Source: an uncultured Pelagibacteraceae bacterium (GTDB taxonomy: Bacteria > Pseudomonadota > Alphaproteobacteria > Pelagibacterales > Pelagibacteraceae). From it: DNA of 64,000 nucleotides. The first letter of the stretch is position 1, and every line of letters begins with the position of its first letter. Where the stretch lies: positions 62,001 through 126,000 of the forward strand of contig CACFTE010000001.1 of assembly GCA_902569105.1 (NCBI GenBank), read 5' to 3'. This document shows, piece by piece, positions 8,524 through 15,420 of the stretch. The notes beneath the pieces are model-generated. The model saw only the letters and a list, made by a program, of their open reading frames with translations. It did no database searches and was not told the origin of the DNA. Made by a program: the position numbers and the translations under genes.

Positions 8524-9142
8524 ACAACCATCTTATTGGAATAAAGCTAAAAAATATCTTTCAAAAAAAGATAGTGTAATGAGAAACTTAATAAATCAAT
8601 ATTCAGATGCAAATCTGACATCTCGAAAAGATGTTTTTTTTTCATTATGTAAAAGTATTATTGGTCAACAAATTAGTGTAGCTGCAGCAAACTCTGTTTT
8701 TCTAAAATTCAAAAAAAAATGTAACAATAAAATAAATGCAGAGATTATTAATAATTTAACTTTTAAACAATTAAAGAGCTGTGGATTAAGTCGCCAAAAG
8801 GTATTAGGAATTAAAAGTTTAGCAAAACAAACGCTAGATAAATCTTTTAATCCTAAATTAATTATAAAAATGAATGATGAAGAGGCTATCGATTATCTTT
8901 CTAATTTAAGACAGATTGGCAGATGGTCAGCTGAGATGATACTGCTTTTTACCTACAACAGATCGGATATTTGGCCTATTCAAGATATTGGTTTGCTAAG
9001 AGCAATTTCAAAAAATTATAATAAAAAGTATTTACCTCCAGAGAGATTTGTTAATGAACTTAGGAAGAGATTTACGCCTTATTGTTCTGTAGCAACTTGG
9101 TACCTATGGAGAAGCATTGACCCTGAACCTATTCAGTACTAA
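8516..9142 (+). CDS. DNA-3-methyladenine glycosylase II (AlkA-like)
   Basis: A 208-residue base-excision repair enzyme of the HhH-GPD superfamily. The helix-hairpin-helix lies at about residues 128-148 (LRQIGRWSAEMILLF). The catalytic aspartate is D157 in IWPIQDIGL, at the expected spacing. The SIIGQQIS block near residues 47-54 is typical of AlkA-like glycosylases. There is no iron-sulfur cluster loop after the domain, unlike endonuclease III or MutY. It removes alkylated purines such as 3-methyladenine. It is shorter than E. coli AlkA because the N-terminal domain is missing, as in many AlkA-like proteins. It overlaps the DMT gene by 8 bases and, tail to tail, the DUF1330 gene by 14 bases. 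Confidence 0.88.
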   Translation: MSKQPSYWNKAKKYLSKKDSVMRNLINQYSDANLTSRKDVFFSLCKSIIGQQISVAAANSVFLKFKKKCNNKINAEIINNLTFKQLKSCGLSRQKVLGIKSLAKQTLDKSFNPKLIIKMNDEEAIDYLSNLRQIGRWSAEMILLFTYNRSDIWPIQDIGLLRAISKNYNKKYLPPERFVNELRKRFTPYCSVATWYLWRSIDPEPIQY

Positions 9143-9428
9143 ATCCCTCAACAACTTGCATATGTCTTTTTGTTGTTTTTTTAGCAATGTCCCAACCAGC
9201 CTGATATTCTTTTGAATTATGACATTCCAAAGCTGTTTGATAATTAGGAAACTCCCAAACAACTGTTCTAATAAAATCTTCACCATCAAATGTTTTATAA
9301 TCACCGCCCCTTATAAGTGGAACTCCACCAAAACTTTTTATTATTGGAGTAACAGCCTCTGCATATTTTTTTAAATTTTCTTGATTTTCCACTTTATAAT
9401 ATAAACTTATCCAGTATCCTTTTTTCAT
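9129..9428 (-). CDS. DUF1330 family protein
   Basis: A 99-residue small soluble protein of the DUF1330 ferredoxin-fold dimer family. Typical blocks are the N-terminal GYWISLYYKVENQENLKKYA, the central FGGVPLIRGGD loop, then RTVVWEFPNYQTALECHNS and EYQ. Function is unknown; relatives resemble antibiotic-biosynthesis monooxygenase folds. It lies 1 base after the end of the family 17 glycosyltransferase gene, so the two are probably one transcript, although no functional link is evident. Its 3' end overlaps the opposing glycosylase gene by 14 bases. Confidence 0.8.
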   Translation of the reverse strand: MKKGYWISLYYKVENQENLKKYAEAVTPIIKSFGGVPLIRGGDYKTFDGEDFIRTVVWEFPNYQTALECHNSKEYQAGWDIAKKTTKRHMQVVEGFSTE

Positions 9429-9429
9429 A

Positions 9430-10320
9430 TTAATCTAACCACTCTTTATATTTATTTAAATTCATTTTAATTACCTCTGGTAAATTTTCTATTTTATATT
9501 TTTCAAGTTGCTCGCCAGTTCCTATTTTATTTACTGTTTTATCAACGTTTAAATCATAAATTGCTTTTTTTTTGTTCATAATATCTCTTATTTGATCAGT
9601 ATTTAATGACTCTGCATCAAATTCTCTATGATGCAGGTATGACTTTAATTTATATTCTATTTCCTCTGGTCCTTTTATATTAGAAAAATGCCAGCCACCG
9701 TTTTTAATTACGTTAACACTTATATATTTATCTTTTGAAAAAAAGGTATCAACTCTAAAAAAAGGATATTTTCTATCTTTAATATTTCTTAACCACTGAG
9801 GGCTAATTAAATACTTTTTTTTACATCCTTTTGTACCAGTCCACTCCATGTTTGGTAGCTTTAGATTAAATTTATAATAAAACATATCTTGTTTGAATAA
9901 AATTATTTTTTCTTTTATTTTCTTTAAGTCAATTTCTGATAAGTTTGGGATTTCATCGACATCTGATATCAATATCAAATCTTCATCATCTGCATCTTTG
10001 ATTCCCTCAAAAATAAAATTTCTTTGACCATTTTCTCTTAAAATAGCATTTTCAATATATTTATGAGATTTTATAGTTTCGCTATCACTATCATTTATTT
10101 TGAAAATTTTATCAGGAATTTCATCATAGATTTTATAAATAATTTTATCTTTAAACTTCTCAAATTTTTTAATATCAAAATTTAATTTTCGTTTTACGCC
10201 ACTATGTGTATAAGATGATTCAATTATAACAAAATAGTCAACATACTGATTTAGGTAATTAAACCTAGTATCGAGGACTATTTCCTCATCAAAATACATG
10301 AAACAATCAAAAATTCTCAT
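9430..10320 (-). CDS. Glycosyltransferase family 17 protein
   Basis: A 296-residue soluble glycosyltransferase resembling family 17 (beta-1,4-mannosyl-glycoprotein GlcNAc-transferase type). Landmarks are the opening MRIFDCFMYFDEE, the YVDYFVIIESSYTHSG block at about 27-41, a DVDEIP motif with the likely metal-binding DxD at 120-122, and GGWHFSNI near residue 206. Bacterial members are thought to add sugars to surface glycans. No other polysaccharide genes flank it here, so the acceptor is unknown. It heads a two-gene leftward unit with the DUF1330 gene and is divergent from the cytochrome c gene across 66 bases. Confidence 0.75.
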   Translation of the reverse strand: MRIFDCFMYFDEEIVLDTRFNYLNQYVDYFVIIESSYTHSGVKRKLNFDIKKFEKFKDKIIYKIYDEIPDKIFKINDSDSETIKSHKYIENAILRENGQRNFIFEGIKDADDEDLILISDVDEIPNLSEIDLKKIKEKIILFKQDMFYYKFNLKLPNMEWTGTKGCKKKYLISPQWLRNIKDRKYPFFRVDTFFSKDKYISVNVIKNGGWHFSNIKGPEEIEYKLKSYLHHREFDAESLNTDQIRDIMNKKKAIYDLNVDKTVNKIGTGEQLEKYKIENLPEVIKMNLNKYKEWLD

Positions 10321-10386
10321 TATGAACGATTGTTTTATTATAATTTTTGAAATAAATCGAAGAATAAATTAAATAATTAATAGATT

Positions 10387-10698
10387 ATGAAAATAAAACT
10401 TAGCTTTTTATTAATATTAAATTTTATAGTATTTAATCAATCACTTTCAGACGAAAAATTTAATCTAGGAAAAGAAATTTTTTTGAACAGTGGTAACTGT
10501 ATGGCTTGCCACTCACTAAAAGATGCAGGTTCTGTTGCCAATGTGGGACCAAATTTAAATGAAATAAAGCCTGATTTAGGTAGAGTAGTAATTTCAGTTA
10601 CCAATGGTGCTGGAGTAATGCCTTCGTATTTGGGTATTCTTTCTAAAGATGAAATTGAAGCAGTAGCATATTATGTTTCAGAATCCTCTATGAAATAA
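10387..10698 (+). CDS. Periplasmic class I cytochrome c, candidate PuuD partner
   Basis: A 103-residue monohaem cytochrome c with a signal peptide of about 21 residues (cleavage after QSLS). The haem motif is CMACH at residues 38-42, and the probable axial methionine is M78 in GAGVMPSY. The mature protein is about 82 residues, a minimal class I fold. It lies alone on the plus strand, ending 2 bases from the convergent allantoinase gene at the edge of the purine island. Because the PuuD-like urate oxidase at 18199 lacks its cytochrome domain, this protein is a candidate electron acceptor for it; that link is inference from position. It could instead serve another dehydrogenase. Confidence 0.88.
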   Translation: MKIKLSFLLILNFIVFNQSLSDEKFNLGKEIFLNSGNCMACHSLKDAGSVANVGPNLNEIKPDLGRVVISVTNGAGVMPSYLGILSKDEIEAVAYYVSESSMK

Positions 10699-10700
10699 TT

Positions 10701-11603
10701 TTAAATATTGTGATTAGTTATCCAGTAATTCGCAATTTCTTCTCTTTTACAAACCCACACTTTATCTTTACTCGTTATATAATCTAAAAATTTCTTCAAG
10801 GATTGTATTCTTCCAGGTTTGCCAATTATTCTACAATGTAAACCGATTGACATCATTTTAGGGTTTTCGTTTCCTTCCTCATACAATATGTCAAAGCTAT
10901 CTTTCAAATAATGAAAAAATTGATCACCATAATTAAAACCTTGGCTTGTCAGAAATCTCATATCATTATTATCTAATGTGTATGGTATCATAAGTTGTTT
11001 TTTCTTTCCTTTAATTTCCCAATATGGGAGATCATCACTGTATGTATCACTACAATATAGAAAATTTCCATTTTCAATTACTAGATCTAAAGTATTAGGG
11101 CTGCATCTACCGGTATACCAACCTATAGGTTTTTTTCCAAAAATTTTTTCAATACTAGCAATAGCTTTTTGCATATGTTTTTTTTCAATTGACTTAGAAA
11201 TATTTTGATAATCTATCCACCTCCATCCATGAGACGCTATTTCGTAATTAGATTTTTTTATTTCATTGCAAACTTCAAGATTTCTCTCAAGAGCCATACT
11301 AACTCCAAATATTGTTAAAGGAAGATTATAGCTTTTAAATAATTCATTTATTCTCCAAAAACCAACTCTTGACCCATATTCGTAAAGTGACTCCATATTG
11401 ATATGACGTGCCTTTATCGCTTTAGCACCAATTATCTCTGACAAAAAAATTTCAGAGAATTTATCTCCATGCAAAATAGAGTTTTCTGCACCTTCTTCAT
11501 AGTTTAATACAAATTGTACTGCAATCCTTGAATTATTTGGCCATTTTACTTCCGGAGGGTTTGATCCATAACCTAGCATATTTCTTGGATATTTTTTTTT
11601 CAT
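10701..11603 (-). CDS. puuE: Allantoinase PuuE (polysaccharide-deacetylase fold)
   Basis: A 300-residue enzyme expected to hydrolyse allantoin to allantoate. It is the metal-independent deacetylase-like type rather than the amidohydrolase type. Diagnostic blocks are PRNMLGYGSNPPEVKWPN at the start, FVLNYEEGAENSILHGD, YGSRVGFWR near residues 76-84, ASHGWRW near 123-129, GWYTGRCSPNT and the late GLHCRIIGKPGR. Assignment to PuuE rather than a sugar deacetylase rests on these blocks and the operon. It is the last gene of uraD-alc-allA-puuE, overlapping allA by 4 bases. With the upstream UraD it would carry flux from OHCU through allantoin. Confidence 0.92.
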   Translation of the reverse strand: MKKKYPRNMLGYGSNPPEVKWPNNSRIAVQFVLNYEEGAENSILHGDKFSEIFLSEIIGAKAIKARHINMESLYEYGSRVGFWRINELFKSYNLPLTIFGVSMALERNLEVCNEIKKSNYEIASHGWRWIDYQNISKSIEKKHMQKAIASIEKIFGKKPIGWYTGRCSPNTLDLVIENGNFLYCSDTYSDDLPYWEIKGKKKQLMIPYTLDNNDMRFLTSQGFNYGDQFFHYLKDSFDILYEEGNENPKMMSIGLHCRIIGKPGRIQSLKKFLDYITSKDKVWVCKREEIANYWITNHNI

Positions 11604-12094
11604 TTTGATAAGTAGATTTTTTCTTTTTTAAAATAATGAATAATTAAATTTTTACCTTTTCCTTTTCTATCAATTACTAAAAAATTCATATCTTTTTTTG
11701 ATATAAGAGGAAAATGCCAAATTCCTGGGTTTAAATTTATACCTGTTTGTTTTGGTATTCTAAATGACTCTATTTTTTTTAAATTTGGCTTATTACCCTT
11801 TGGTGCAACAAAAACTAAAAATGAAGTTTCTTTCATAGGTATAAATGCTTGACTTCCTAGTGGGTGCTTCTCCATCATATCAATTTTCATTGGAAATCTT
11901 CTTTTTTTCGCAGAAAAAATACTAACTATAGTTTTACCATTTTTTGATGATGTATCTATTTTTCCAAGATTATCATATCTTTTTGCAAACCCATTGTTTA
12001 TTTTAAAATATTTTTTTTTACTTGTATCAATAATCTGTCCAAAATTTTTAAAGTTTGTTTTATTTACATTTTTCGGTTTTATTTTTACTATCAT
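11600..12094 (-). CDS. allA: Ureidoglycolate lyase
   Basis: A 164-residue cupin-fold enzyme that splits ureidoglycolate to glyoxylate and urea, the final step of the pathway here. Family features are the FGQIID start of the fold, the MEKHPLGSQAFIPM block at about residues 74-87, the FLVFVAP strand, and NLNPGIWHFPL near residues 120-130. Length matches the usual 160-170 residues. It overlaps its neighbours by 4 bases on both sides in the leftward operon, which suggests translational coupling. Its substrate is the product of the adjacent allantoicase. Position and pattern agree well. Confidence 0.92.
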   Translation of the reverse strand: MIVKIKPKNVNKTNFKNFGQIIDTSKKKYFKINNGFAKRYDNLGKIDTSSKNGKTIVSIFSAKKRRFPMKIDMMEKHPLGSQAFIPMKETSFLVFVAPKGNKPNLKKIESFRIPKQTGINLNPGIWHFPLISKKDMNFLVIDRKGKGKNLIIHYFKKEKIYLSK

Positions 12095-13077
12095 TTTACC
12101 ACTTTACCAAATGCTCTTATTCTTGAAATACCACCATCAGGAAAAATATTTATTTTTAATAAGTTTACTTTATTTTTATTATTTTTATTACTTTTAAATA
12201 AATGTTTTTTATGAGGCTTTAATTTTTTTTTTTCTAGAAAGATTTTCCAATTTTTTGAATTTTTTAAAATTTTTTTTGTATTTAGTTTATTTGGTACTAA
12301 TGCTGCTTGAACTGTAAGGGAGTCTGGATAATTTCCTTTAAAATGATGTGTATCAATCTCTAATTTATTAATTATTCCAGGCTTACCAAATTTTATAATT
12401 ATCCAATCAAAATTTTTACCTCTACTTCTTCTAGTTTCCCATCCATCACCCATATTTACTCCAGTTCCAGGACTAAGAACATTTTCTGCTTTACCAAAAT
12501 GTTCATTATTACAACCAAGAATTGTAGATCCATTTAATATTGAGCTTAAATTTACGTTTTTCCCACTAAGATTAATTTTATCTAAATCTACAATTCCATT
12601 AAGTCTTATTCGAGCAACACCACCATCAGGAAAAATATTCAACTTAATGAAATTAAATGTTGAGTGATTATTTATCTTAAAATTATGATTTCTATCTGGA
12701 CCAAGTTTTTTTTTACTTAAAATAGTTTTCCAAATTGTTTTTTTCGTAGGATTCTTTTTTGAGTAACATGCCTCCAATGAAGCTTGAGAGGGATGATTAC
12801 CTGAAAAATAAGATGTATCGATATCTACATTGAATATTTTACCAGGTCTTCCTAGTTTTATAATTAAAAAATCATGACCATCTTTCCTTTTTCTTCTTGT
12901 TTCCCAACCATCCATCCATTTCCCATGTTTGTCATAAACTCCTTCTTTGAAGACTGGTTTAACTGCATTTAGAATTCTATTTGCTGCGCCAAAAAACTCA
13001 TCAGTTTTGTAAATAATTTTAGAACCAAATTTTGTTGCAGCTAAATTAACAGTGCTTTTAAATTTTATTTTTTTCAT
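12091..13077 (-). CDS. alc: Allantoicase
   Basis: A 328-residue enzyme that cleaves allantoate to ureidoglycolate and urea. Two homologous jelly-roll repeats are plain in the sequence: the first has DGWETRRKRKDGHDFLIIKLG and FPDGGVARIRLNG, the second DGWETRRSRGKNFDWIIIKFG and FPDGGISRIRAFG, each with a conserved H-F/Y-x-G-N-x-P loop after the ID strand. Length fits the family. It lies between uraD and allA with 4-base overlaps on both sides. Using allantoicase, rather than allantoate amidohydrolase, means nitrogen leaves as urea and not as ammonia at this step. No urease gene is seen in this window. Confidence 0.94.
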   Translation of the reverse strand: MKKIKFKSTVNLAATKFGSKIIYKTDEFFGAANRILNAVKPVFKEGVYDKHGKWMDGWETRRKRKDGHDFLIIKLGRPGKIFNVDIDTSYFSGNHPSQASLEACYSKKNPTKKTIWKTILSKKKLGPDRNHNFKINNHSTFNFIKLNIFPDGGVARIRLNGIVDLDKINLSGKNVNLSSILNGSTILGCNNEHFGKAENVLSPGTGVNMGDGWETRRSRGKNFDWIIIKFGKPGIINKLEIDTHHFKGNYPDSLTVQAALVPNKLNTKKILKNSKNWKIFLEKKKLKPHKKHLFKSNKNNKNKVNLLKINIFPDGGISRIRAFGKVVK

Positions 13078-13571
13078 TTTGTAAATAATTCATTTAGTCG
13101 GAATAGGGCAATTTTTTTAACTTGGCTTTTTGCTTCCTTGAATTCTAATTCTATATCATTATTAATTCTTTGTCTAAAATTATTTAATATTTCGATTTTA
13201 TCTTTACCTTTCACGGCTAAAATAAATGGGAAACCAAATTTTTTTTCATATTCATCGTTGAGCTTTTTAAATTCGACATATTCTTCCTCAGTGCAATTTT
13301 TAAGATTTGCTCGAGATTGCTCGGTACTTGAATGTTTGGTTAAGTTTTTTTCTACTGCTAATTTAGGATGAGATCTTAAAATATCTAAAATTTCTATTTT
13401 TTCTGCAGCATCATATATTTGGATCATTTTATATATTAAATCATCTTTATTTTTAAATGGTTTATGGTCTAAAAGTTTCTCTGCTATCCATTGTGTTTTT
13501 TCAAAAATAACTCCAAACAAAGATATAAATTTATCTCTATTTAAATTATTAAGATCATTTTCTAAGCTCAT
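13074..13571 (-). CDS. uraD: OHCU decarboxylase (uricase pathway)
   Basis: A 165-residue all-helical enzyme converting 2-oxo-4-hydroxy-4-carboxy-5-ureidoimidazoline (OHCU) to S-allantoin. The catalytic histidine is H68 in RSHPKLA. The later E-Q-S-R-A-N-L motif and the FGFPFILAVKGK block around residues 113-124 are characteristic, as is RIxND before the last helix. It is the first gene of the leftward operon and overlaps alc by 4 bases. It faces uraH, the preceding enzyme in the pathway, across a 65-base divergent promoter region, so both halves of the pathway may be switched together. Confidence 0.93.
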   Translation of the reverse strand: MSLENDLNNLNRDKFISLFGVIFEKTQWIAEKLLDHKPFKNKDDLIYKMIQIYDAAEKIEILDILRSHPKLAVEKNLTKHSSTEQSRANLKNCTEEEYVEFKKLNDEYEKKFGFPFILAVKGKDKIEILNNFRQRINNDIELEFKEAKSQVKKIALFRLNELFTK

Positions 13572-13613
13572 ACTGGACGTTTATTTAAGTTTTAATATAT
13601 TAATTATTTGTTT

Positions 13614-13628
13614 TTGTGTAATATACAA
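13614..13628. promoter_or_regulatory. Imperfect palindrome in the uraD/uraH divergent promoter region
   Basis: TTGTGTAATATACAA is a near-palindrome: 12 of 15 positions match its reverse complement, and the TTGT/ACAA arms are exact. It ends eight bases before the uraH ATG, inside the only shared regulatory space of the two purine operons. Its TnGT-n-ACnA shape resembles operators of FadR-type GntR regulators. This is inference only, since AT-rich DNA forms such patterns by chance and no regulator gene is in the window. Confidence 0.25.
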
Positions 13629-13636
13629 TAATCAAT

Positions 13637-13987
13637 ATGACCAAATTAACTACACATGTTTTAGATATATATTCTGGAAAACCAGGAAACGGAATAAAAG
13701 TTGATTTATTTTATATCAATGAGAATGAAAGGATAAAATTGAACTCTATAGTTTTAAATTCTGATGGAAGATCAGACCGCCCTCTTATTGAAAAAGATAA
13801 TTTTAAAAATGGAAAATATGAACTAGTTTTTTATATAGGGGATTATTTTAAAAGTATTCTTAAATCAGAAACTATTCCATTCCTAGATGATGTTATTATA
13901 AGATTTGGAATTTCAAAAAGTAATGAGCACTATCATGTTCCGTTGCTAGTATCTCCCTGGAGTTATTCAACATATAGAGGGAGCTGA
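13637..13987 (+). CDS. uraH: 5-hydroxyisourate hydrolase (transthyretin-like)
   Basis: A 116-residue enzyme that hydrolyses 5-hydroxyisourate to OHCU. Family marks are the opening LTTHVLDIYSGKPG with H7, the S-D-G-R central block with RSDRPL, the HYHVPLLVSPW segment near residue 95, and the C-terminal tetrapeptide YRGS that distinguishes these hydrolases from vertebrate transthyretin. Length is typical. No signal peptide is visible, so it is cytosolic. It is the first gene of the rightward operon and overlaps xdhA by 1 base. It would act on the product of PuuD from the same operon. Confidence 0.96.
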   Translation: MTKLTTHVLDIYSGKPGNGIKVDLFYINENERIKLNSIVLNSDGRSDRPLIEKDNFKNGKYELVFYIGDYFKSILKSETIPFLDDVIIRFGISKSNEHYHVPLLVSPWSYSTYRGS

Positions 13988-15420
13988 TGGTTTCCAATAC
14001 AATTAAATTTTTATTTAATAATAAAATATTTAAATTAAAAAATCCTGATCCAAATAAAACAATTTTAAATTTTATTAGAAACGACTTAAAAATGACTGGT
14101 ACGAAGGAAGGTTGCGCTGAAGGAGGGTGTGGTGCATGTACGATAGTATTAGGTGAGCTTAATAAAAACAAAATAGTTTATAAAGCTATAAATGCTTGTA
14201 TTAGTTTTTTACCAATTTTAAATGGAAAACAATTAATATTAATTGAAGATTTAAGTAATGGAAAAAGTCTTCATCCTGTTCAAGAGGCAATGATTAAATT
14301 TCATGGTTCCCAATGTGGCTTTTGTACACCTGGATTTACAATGTCTTTATTTTCAATGCATAAAAATAATAGATTGATTAATAATGAGATAGTTGAAGAA
14401 GCTTTATCAGGAAATTTATGCAGATGTACTGGCTATAGACCAATAATTGATGCCGCTAAAAGCTTGAACAATAAAAATGATCGTGATCAATTTAAAAAGG
14501 AACAAAATAATACTGTTAAATTATTAAAAAATATTAAAAGTATCGATATAGAAATTAATAATAAAGGTAAAAAATTCTTTGCACCAAAAACAATTAGTAA
14601 TTTAAAAAAATTATTAAATAAATATCCAGATGCGAAAATTCTGAGTGGAGGAACCGATCTTTCTCTTGAAGTAACAAAATTTAGAAAAGAAATTAAAACA
14701 ATTATTTCATTAAATTCTATTGAAAAATTAAATTTTATAAAAAAAAATAGAAATTTATTAGAAATAGGTGCCACAACATCCCTTTTTGAATTTCAAAACG
14801 TTATTAAAAATTATTTTTTAGATTTTCACGATATATTAAAAAGATATGGGTCCTTACAAATAAGAAATGTAGGCACAGTTGCAGGAAATATTGCAACAGC
14901 ATCACCTATTGGAGATACACTACCTTTATTGCTAACACTTGATGCAAAAATAGTTGTTCAAGGAAAAAATCAAAAAAAAATTTTTTCTCTAAATGAATTC
15001 TTTATTTCTTATAGAAAAACAAAACTGAAGAAAGGTGAATTTATATATTCAATTAAAATACCGATCAACAAAGATAATATTTTTAAAGCCTATAAAATTT
15101 CAAAAAGGTTTGATGATGACATTTCTTCAGTTTGTGGGTCATTTAGTTTTTTAATTAAAAAAAATAAAATCACAAAAGCTGCAATAGCTTATGGCGGCAT
15201 GTCTGCAATTCCTAAAAGAGCATCTGCAATTGAAAAAAAACTTATAAATTCAGAGTTCACTGAAAACTCATTTAGTAATGCTATTGATTTAATAAATAAA
15301 GATTTTTCACCATTAGATGACATGCGGGCAAGCAGTGAGTATAGATTGGCTGTAGCTAAAAATTTATTATTAAAAGCTTTCTATGAAATAAAGAACAAAC
15401 AAACAATAAGAATTAATTAA
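13987..15420 (+). CDS. xdhA: Xanthine dehydrogenase, iron-sulfur/FAD subunit
   Basis: A 477-residue subunit with three regions. The N-terminal plant-type ferredoxin domain binds the first [2Fe-2S] cluster through C43, C48, C51 and C71. The second [2Fe-2S] domain has C110, C113, C145 and C147 (CGFCTPG and CRCTGY). The FAD-binding CO-dehydrogenase-flavoprotein domain starts near residue 190 and includes LSGGTDLSLEV, NVGTVAGNIATASPIGDTLP and a C-terminal domain. It passes electrons from the molybdenum subunit to FAD and NAD+. Length and order match the bacterial XdhA type. It overlaps uraH and xdhB by 1 base each. No xdhC chaperone gene is visible here. Confidence 0.95.
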   Translation: MVSNTIKFLFNNKIFKLKNPDPNKTILNFIRNDLKMTGTKEGCAEGGCGACTIVLGELNKNKIVYKAINACISFLPILNGKQLILIEDLSNGKSLHPVQEAMIKFHGSQCGFCTPGFTMSLFSMHKNNRLINNEIVEEALSGNLCRCTGYRPIIDAAKSLNNKNDRDQFKKEQNNTVKLLKNIKSIDIEINNKGKKFFAPKTISNLKKLLNKYPDAKILSGGTDLSLEVTKFRKEIKTIISLNSIEKLNFIKKNRNLLEIGATTSLFEFQNVIKNYFLDFHDILKRYGSLQIRNVGTVAGNIATASPIGDTLPLLLTLDAKIVVQGKNQKKIFSLNEFFISYRKTKLKKGEFIYSIKIPINKDNIFKAYKISKRFDDDISSVCGSFSFLIKKNKITKAAIAYGGMSAIPKRASAIEKKLINSEFTENSFSNAIDLINKDFSPLDDMRASSEYRLAVAKNLLLKAFYEIKNKQTIRIN

